64,000 nucleotides of DNA from DATGZX01 sp035296965 (lineage in GTDB: Bacteria; Planctomycetota; Planctomycetia; Gemmatales; Gemmataceae): positions 11,463 through 75,462 of the forward strand of contig DATGZX010000339.1 in assembly GCA_035296965.1 (NCBI GenBank), given 5' to 3'. The notes under the pieces were generated by a model, which made no database searches, was not told the DNA's origin, and worked only from the letters and a program-made list of their open reading frames with translations. Both the position numbers and the translations under genes were made by a program. Positions 59,671-64,000 of the stretch are shown here, in pieces. How positions within the stretch are numbered: position 1 is the first letter of the stretch; every line of letters starts with the position of its first letter.

Positions 59671-61299
59671 TTAATACATGTCCTCGTATCCGCCGCCGCC
59701 GCCTCCGGATTTCTTTTCATCCTTGGGCAGCTCGGCAACGAGTGCATCGCTGGTGAGCAGCAGGGTCGCGACGCTCGAGGCATTCTGCAAGGCGCTACGG
59801 ACTACCTTGGTCGGATCGATGATCCCTTCCTTGACCATGTCGCAGTAACGGTCGAGCCGGGCGTCGTAGCCAAAGTTCTGCGAGCTATTCTCCAGAACCT
59901 TGGAAGCAACGATCGCGCCGTCCACGCCCGCGTTTTCCGAGATCTGTGTGATCGGCGACTTGCAGGCGCGCACGACAATGTTGTAACCGGTCTCTTCGTC
60001 GTGTGCCAACCCCTTGGGCTTGAGGCCTTCGGAGGCTCGCAGCAAGGCCACGCCGCCGCCCGGGAGAATGCCCTCCTGGTTGGCCGCCCGAGTCGCGTGC
60101 ATCGCATCTTCAACGCGTGCCTTCCGCTCCTTCATCTCGCTCTCGGTAGCTGCGCCTACGTTGATCTTGGCGACGCCGCCGGATAGCTTGGCGATCCGTT
60201 CGCTCAGCTTTTCCTTGTCGTAATCGCTGGTGGACTTGTCCAGCTCGCGCTGGATCATCTGGACGCGGCCCTGGATGTCGGCTTTCTTGCCGGCGCCTTC
60301 GATGATCGTCGTGTTGTCCTTGTCGATCTTGACCTTCTTGGCCCTGCCCAGGTCCTTGAGCTGGACGTTTTCGAGTTGAATGCCCAGGTCCTCGAAGATC
60401 GCCTTGCCGCCTGTAAGGATCGCAATGTCTTCCAGCATCGCCTTGCGGCGATCGCCGTATCCCGGAGCCTTGACAGCCGCGGCCCGGAAGGTACCGCGTA
60501 GCTTGTTGATGACCAGCGTGGCCAGGGCCTCGCCCTCCACTTCCTCAGCGAGGATGAGGATCGGCTTGCCGGTGTTCAGCACCCGTTCGAGGACGGGAAC
60601 CAGATCCTTGTTGCTGGAAATCTTCTTCTCGTGGATGAGGATGTAGGGGTCTTCGAGCTCGACCTCCATTTTCTGGGGGTCGGTGACGAAGTAGGGCGAC
60701 AGGTAGCCACGATCGAACTGCATCCCTTCGACGAACTCGTGCGTCGTCTCAAGCGCTTTGCCTTCTTCGACGGTGATGACGCCGTCCTTGCCGACGCGAT
60801 CCATGGCTTCGGCGATAATGCGGCCGATTTCGGTGTCGTTATTGGAGGCCACCGAGGCGACAGCCTCCATGTCCTTCTTCGACTTGACGGGGATGCTCAT
60901 CTTCTTGAGCTTCTCGACCACGTCTTCCACGGCTTTCTCGATGCCGCGCTTCATGAGCATCGGGTTGATGCCGGACACGACCGCGCGCAGGCCTTCATTG
61001 AAGATGGCCTCGGCGAGAACGGTTGCCGTGGTGGTGCCGTCGCCCGCGACATCGCTGGTCTTGGACGCCACTTCGCGCACCATGCGGGCGCCCATGTTCT
61101 CGTACCTGTCTTCCAGCTCGATTTCCTTGGCAACGGTCACGCCGTCCTTGGTGACGGTGGGAGAGCCAAAGCTCTTCTGGAGGATCACGTTGCGGCCCTT
61201 GGGTCCAAGGGTCACCTTGACGGCCCGGGCCAATTTCGCAATGCCGCGCCGCATGGCGTCGCGTGCCTCCTGATCAAAAGCGATTTGCTTCGCTGCCAT
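59671..61299 (-). CDS. groL: 60 kDa chaperonin GroEL
   Basis: 542 aa from ATG 61299 (GGGAGGAAGA upstream; the longer frame runs through a repeat). GroEL hydrolyses ATP to refold proteins as a two-ring 14-mer with GroES. Typical stretches: AAKQIAFDQEARDAMRRGIAKLARAVKVTLGPKGRNVILQKSFGSP, GDGTTTATVLAEAIFNEGLRAVVSGINPM, EVEGEALATLVINKLRGT, VKAPGYGDRRKAMLEDIAILTGG and NAGVDGAIVASKV. The C-terminal tail is GGGGGGYEDMY in place of the usual GGM repeats, so the cavity tail is short and aromatic. It lies downstream of groES, with a repeat between them. Confidence 0.98.
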   Translation of the reverse strand: MAAKQIAFDQEARDAMRRGIAKLARAVKVTLGPKGRNVILQKSFGSPTVTKDGVTVAKEIELEDRYENMGARMVREVASKTSDVAGDGTTTATVLAEAIFNEGLRAVVSGINPMLMKRGIEKAVEDVVEKLKKMSIPVKSKKDMEAVASVASNNDTEIGRIIAEAMDRVGKDGVITVEEGKALETTHEFVEGMQFDRGYLSPYFVTDPQKMEVELEDPYILIHEKKISSNKDLVPVLERVLNTGKPILILAEEVEGEALATLVINKLRGTFRAAAVKAPGYGDRRKAMLEDIAILTGGKAIFEDLGIQLENVQLKDLGRAKKVKIDKDNTTIIEGAGKKADIQGRVQMIQRELDKSTSDYDKEKLSERIAKLSGGVAKINVGAATESEMKERKARVEDAMHATRAANQEGILPGGGVALLRASEGLKPKGLAHDEETGYNIVVRACKSPITQISENAGVDGAIVASKVLENSSQNFGYDARLDRYCDMVKEGIIDPTKVVRSALQNASSVATLLLTSDALVAELPKDEKKSGGGGGGYEDMY

Positions 61300-61360
61300 T
61301 CTTCCTCCCATCATTCTTTTAGAAAAGATTCGATACCTGTTGCATTCCCAAATATGCACC

Positions 61361-61460
61361 GCTGAAAAAGGGGTCTGACCCCTTGAACTTTGCCTGGCCT
61401 GGCGCCTCAGTAATGGGCGGATTACCTCGATTCTCCAGGGGGTCTGACCCCTTTTTCGGC
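61361..61460. repeat. Palindromic repeat element, family A (copy 2)
   Basis: Arms 61361-61382 and 61439-61460 match each other in 20 of 22 bases and carry the same GGGGTCTGACCCC tip as the 9615-9725 copy. It lies between groES and groEL, its end touching the groES stop codon. It could weaken or stop transcription between the two genes. Confidence 0.8.
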
Positions 61461-61753
61461 TACCCTTCAATCACGGCCAGAACGTCTTCTTCGTGCATGA
61501 GCAAGATCACATCACTCTTGCGATCCTTGAATTCATCGCCGGCCCAGGTCGTGAAGATGATCGAGTCCCCTTCCTTCACTTGCAGAGGTCGGCGCGACCC
61601 ATCTTTCAACATTTTCCCCGGCCCTACCGCCAGGACTTTACCACGCTGGGGTTTATCCTTCGCACTATCGGGCAGAAAGATGCCGCCCATCGTTTTGCCT
61701 TGTGATTCCTGCCGCTGAACGACGATGCGGTCTCCCAATGGCTTTATCTTCAT
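61460..61753 (-). CDS. groS: 10 kDa co-chaperonin GroES
   Basis: 97 aa from ATG 61753, which has GGAGG six bases upstream; ATG 61759 directly follows that site and is less likely. MKIKPLGDRIVVQRQESQGKTMGGIFLPDSAKDKPQRGKVLAVGPGKM is the GroES roof and mobile-loop sequence, and WAGDEFKDRKSDVILLMHEEDVLAVIE the C-terminal part. It caps GroEL. No CIRCE operator was seen in the 367 bases upstream, so heat-shock control by HrcA is not evident here. Confidence 0.96.
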   Translation of the reverse strand: MKIKPLGDRIVVQRQESQGKTMGGIFLPDSAKDKPQRGKVLAVGPGKMLKDGSRRPLQVKEGDSIIFTTWAGDEFKDRKSDVILLMHEEDVLAVIEG

Positions 61754-62120
61754 GTTCATCCTCCGGAGGCGGTCCTGTGAAAGATTGGCTTCGTCCCAAG
61801 GAGGCATCCGCCTCCGCTCATCATGCAATGCGAGCCTCAAGCAACAAACTCCCAGCGGGTGGTCAGCAAGTTCCGTGCCCGCGATAGTCGTTGTTCGCAA
61901 GTCGTTGTAGCAAAGAAGATTGCAAAAAAGACCCGCGCAGAAGATGGCGCTCGCCCTGCCAAGTTTGCGCTTGTGCGCAGACGGGCGACTGTCGGATTGG
62001 CAGGTGGATGGTGCGGGTAGTGGGTGCACTCGGTGTTGTTTTACGGAAGGGTATGCGCGCAGCTGAGTTAGCTAGTCTTAAGAAATCAGGCGAAAAGGCG
62101 CTGCAGAGCCGACAAACTAT
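61754..62120. other. groES upstream region, 367 bases
   Basis: It must contain the groES promoter. No CIRCE palindrome (TTAGCACTC-N9-GAGTGCTAA) or clear sigma-70 box was recognised. It ends at the dCTP deaminase-like gene, whose stop is at 62121. Confidence 0.5.
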
Positions 62121-62729
62121 CTACTCGGTTGCTAGCCCAGAAGGCGTTGTTTGGTCCTGGAATTGGCTTGGATTAGGCGAAGGTATGCCCCTTACCTCCT
62201 CAACGAGCAATTGAGCAATTGGCATTCCAGGCTTCAGTAGAATGCGAGCTGGTCCCAAGTTGATCATTTCTAGTGTCAAATGGCCTTTAAACCCAGGGTG
62301 GACCGTCGGGGCTGTGAAGTGGATGAGCAAGCCGACTCGCGCCCTACTGCTTTTGCCTTCGATTCGTGCAGCTAAACACTTCCTTTTGTTTTTCGCGTGA
62401 TTAATAGGCAGCCAGATTTTTTCGCGAGTTTGGCCCAGGATGAACTGCTGTCTCTCCAAAACGAAGTGCGAATGCTCATCTAGGCGGTATTTCCTTGAAT
62501 TCTTTTCGATGAACACGGCCAGCGATGTTTGCTGCAATAAGTCGTACGCATAGACGCCTGGCTCCGGGACAATGATCTCTGAGCCAAGAGTTAAATCGAC
62601 TGCGTGAGTGTCGTAGGGACAGTATTCGTCTGGGTCCGCAATATTTCTCTCCCGAGGAGTTGGCTCGGGAGTGATTACCAGCCGTTTCGAGTCTAAGGCT
62701 GCGTGCAATTCGAGATTCGACAGGATCAT
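62121..62729 (-). CDS. dCTP deaminase / dUTPase-family protein
   Basis: 202 aa. MILSNLELHAALDSKRLVI opens like Dcd (usually MILSDRDI), and the key stretch AARIEGKSSRARVGLLIHFTAPTVHPGFKGHLTLEMINLGPARILLKPGMPIAQL corresponds to the RSSLAR..GL..H..TAxxIDPGFxGxITLE core with the catalytic Glu. An inserted middle segment (FIEKNSRKYRLDEHSHFVLERQQFILGQTREKIWLPINHAKN) is longer than in E. coli Dcd. It should convert dCTP to dUTP or act on a related nucleotide. Its start overlaps the stop of the upstream 118-frame gene by 4 bases, so they are coupled. Confidence 0.85.
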   Translation of the reverse strand: MILSNLELHAALDSKRLVITPEPTPRERNIADPDEYCPYDTHAVDLTLGSEIIVPEPGVYAYDLLQQTSLAVFIEKNSRKYRLDEHSHFVLERQQFILGQTREKIWLPINHAKNKRKCLAARIEGKSSRARVGLLIHFTAPTVHPGFKGHLTLEMINLGPARILLKPGMPIAQLLVEEVRGIPSPNPSQFQDQTTPSGLATE

Positions 62730-63034
62730 GTAGCGCTCTGGGCTGCGGTCGCGACGGGAATCCTTTCGATCTGGTTTTCAGCGACAGTTAGATATTGACC
62801 ATTTTCAATGGTACATTGGGGCAAATACACCAGCAGAAGGTTTCCCTGCCGTTTTACAAGCTGGACCTTAACCAAGCCGTCAACAGGACAGTTGTTTGTT
62901 GGTGGCTCGTCGTATTCAAGATCTTCTTTCGATGCAAACAAGGAGAACACTTGGCCCTTATATGATTTTACTACCACAGCAAGTTCCGACCCGAATTGAC
63001 CTGGATAAAGCGTGCATCGCAGCCATGCTTTCAT
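62726..63034 (-). CDS. Small hypothetical protein coupled to the dCTP deaminase-like gene
   Basis: 102 aa from ATG 63034 (a start 16 codons earlier is also open). MKAWLRCTLYPGQFGSELAVVVKSYKGQVFSLFASKEDLEYDEPPTNNCPVDGLVKVQLVKRQGNLLLVYLPQCTIENGQYLTVAENQIERIP reads as a small beta barrel. No family is recognised. The four-base ATGA overlap implies co-translation with the deaminase-like gene downstream. Function unknown. Confidence 0.7.
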   Translation of the reverse strand: MKAWLRCTLYPGQFGSELAVVVKSYKGQVFSLFASKEDLEYDEPPTNNCPVDGLVKVQLVKRQGNLLLVYLPQCTIENGQYLTVAENQIERIPVATAAQSAT

Positions 63035-63360
63035 TACTGTGCCCTTCAAGGCTAAAGGTTTTACTGGGCATGCTTCGCCCACCCCAGGCGCTTCATGCTA
63101 CCCAGAAAATCTCTTCGGCTCTTCCGGGCCTCTTCATTGAGACTGTTCGGATTAACACCACCTATACGAGCAAACGATAGGCCAAGCAAGCTCAAGCAGA
63201 GCATTTTCTGAGCTGTAATGCGCGCAGCTGTCAATAAATTCTACAAAATCGGCGGGTTGCGCGTAAGACGAGTCTTACGATGACCGCAAAGAGCAGTTAA
63301 CATACTGTAAATGGCTTGGAAAGTAGATTGTAAAGATTCGGAAGCGCGCTTCTTGCCAGT
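63035..63360. other. Intergenic region, 326 bases
   Basis: It lies between the small hypothetical gene and the IS1-type remnant. It contains no recognisable gene, repeat or terminator. Confidence 0.5.
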
Positions 63361-63592
63361 CTATTCGCAGATTCTTTCCACCAATTCCTTGACGCTCCAA
63401 GCGTGATCCGTCAACCCAGCCGCTTTCGCTGGCGTGGTCTTCAGCGTCATGTGGACGCGGCAGAAGTTGTAGTAGGCCACGAACAGAGCGATCATCGCTT
63501 CGTGATTGTCCCAGAGCTTGCTGAAACCGTGGGTCAACCGGGTGAAGCGCCGGATGCCCATGCGAACCGTCAGATTCGACCACTCGATATGC
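63361..63592 (-). pseudogene. IS1-type transposase remnant (C-terminal part)
   Basis: The frame encodes HIEWSNLTVRMGIRRF, then TRLTHGFSKLWDNHEAMIALF, VAYYNFCRVHMTLKTTPAKAAGL, TDHAWSVKELVERICE and a stop. This is the C-terminal part of an IS1-like (InsB) transposase; the Glu in HIEW fits the catalytic Glu. The N-terminal part is lost at 63592, exactly where the IS21-type element begins, so the insertion cut the gene. Confidence 0.8.
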
Positions 63593-64000
63593 TGTCAGGG
63601 GGCGCCCAAAACCAGCCACTGAGGGGCGCCTGAAAACCAGCCATTTTGAGAGGATCGAGATCCGCCATTTAGGCTTGCCTACAGCTCCAGCGCTGTGGGA
63701 GGCACGAGATGGCGAATCAGCTCAAAATGGCGTTCATCGACACACTTCTGCGCTTACACGCTCAAGGTTGGTCCCAGCGGCGCATTGCCCGTGAGTTAGG
63801 GATCGATCGTTCTGCGGTAGCCCGGCACCTTCGGCGAGCCGAAGCCGCGACCGAGTCGTCCGACGACAGCAACCTTATCCAAACAATTCCTGCGGAGTCA
63901 AAACCAGCCAGCGCGCCCACCGGCTCGGTCGAGATTCGCGCCGAGTCAAAACCAGCCAGCGCGCCCCCCGGCTTGAGCCAGAACCCCGAGGGACCGGCGG
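63593..64000 (+). mobile_element. IS21-type insertion sequence, left end, runs off window
   Basis: The left end is marked by TGTCAGGGGGCGCC. The motif AAAACCAGCCA occurs four times (63608, 63633, 63900 and 63948). The first two lie in the left-end non-coding part, as multiple terminal repeats do in IS21 elements; the last two lie inside the transposase frame. It interrupts the IS1-type gene, and its right end is beyond the window. Confidence 0.75.
63709..64000 (+). CDS. istA: IS21-family transposase IstA, 3' partial
   Basis: The frame starts at ATG 63709 after GGGAGG and is open at the right window edge. MANQLKMAFIDTLLRLHAQGWSQRRIARELGIDRSAVARHLRRAEA is a helix-turn-helix of the IstA N-terminal type (as in IS21, IS408, IS1326 transposases). 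The following section is Pro/Ser/Ala-rich and contains two 20-some-base direct repeats, both encoding AESKPASAP, which include the terminal-repeat motif. The DDE catalytic core should follow past the window. IstB is not visible. Confidence 0.85.
   Translation, partial: MANQLKMAFIDTLLRLHAQGWSQRRIARELGIDRSAVARHLRRAEAATESSDDSNLIQTIPAESKPASAPTGSVEIRAESKPASAPPGLSQNPEGPA

Noticed and set aside
61754..62120. CIRCE operator upstream of groES
   Set aside because: No TTAGCACTC/GAGTGCTAA palindrome was found.
1..64000. CRISPR array
   Set aside because: No regularly spaced short repeats with unique spacers were seen; repeats found are dispersed palindromes.

Overview
The window (high GC, about 60%) reads as a chromosomal segment from a planctomycete, most likely a Gemmata-like member. 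Evidence: three separate Ser/Thr protein kinases with membrane or repeat modules, a TIGR03009-type planctomycete-only family protein, a kinase fused to a tubulin-like domain, and many small proteins with signal peptides. No rRNA, tRNA or CRISPR array was recognised by eye.

Layout. 1-9.6 kb: signalling block on the + strand (secreted Ig/PPC-like protein, TPR kinase, HD-GYP phosphodiesterase, hybrid histidine kinase). 9.9-12.5 kb: small secreted protein, queA, and a GH2-like protein. 12.5-17.6 kb (- strand): a SAM-I riboswitch with its own terminator precedes a threonine-synthase-like PLP enzyme, a Gly-Gly-ending sulfur carrier, an unknown 113-aa protein and a ThiF/MoeB-type E1; a toxin-antitoxin-like pair and a cysteine desulfurase follow. 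17.7-23.3 kb (- strand): kinase, NYN/PIN-like nuclease, trypsin-like protease, LTxxQ-like and TIGR03009 proteins. 24.0-27.6 kb: kinase-tubulin fusion. 27.6-43.5 kb (- strand): complete fatty-acid degradation cluster (acyl-CoA ligase, thiolase, hydratase/3-hydroxyacyl-CoA dehydrogenase, a 2837-aa ETF-QO/ACAD/ACAD/ETF-beta/ETF-alpha fusion, lipase). 44-61.8 kb: housekeeping genes (purC, nucleoside phosphorylase, leuS, M16 protease pair, RNase HI, tsaB, TolC-like efflux protein, rsmD-like gene, CCA-adding enzyme, groES/groEL). 62-64 kb: dCTP deaminase-like gene, then an IS1-type remnant cut by an IS21-type element that runs off the window.

Main discoveries. (1) A riboswitch-controlled, sulfur-carrier-based module that probably makes homocysteine (or cysteine). 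(2) A single polypeptide carrying every flavin step from acyl-CoA to quinone. (3) A leuS leader that looks like a textbook ribosome-mediated attenuator: a 15-residue peptide with 7 leucines, then alternative antiterminator and terminator hairpins. (4) A kinase-tubulin fusion. (5) Three families of palindromic repeats in gene ends and intergenic gaps.

Start codons were chosen from Shine-Dalgarno spacing and domain boundaries, so several are shorter than the longest open frame. Domain calls rest on motifs read by eye; no database search was possible.
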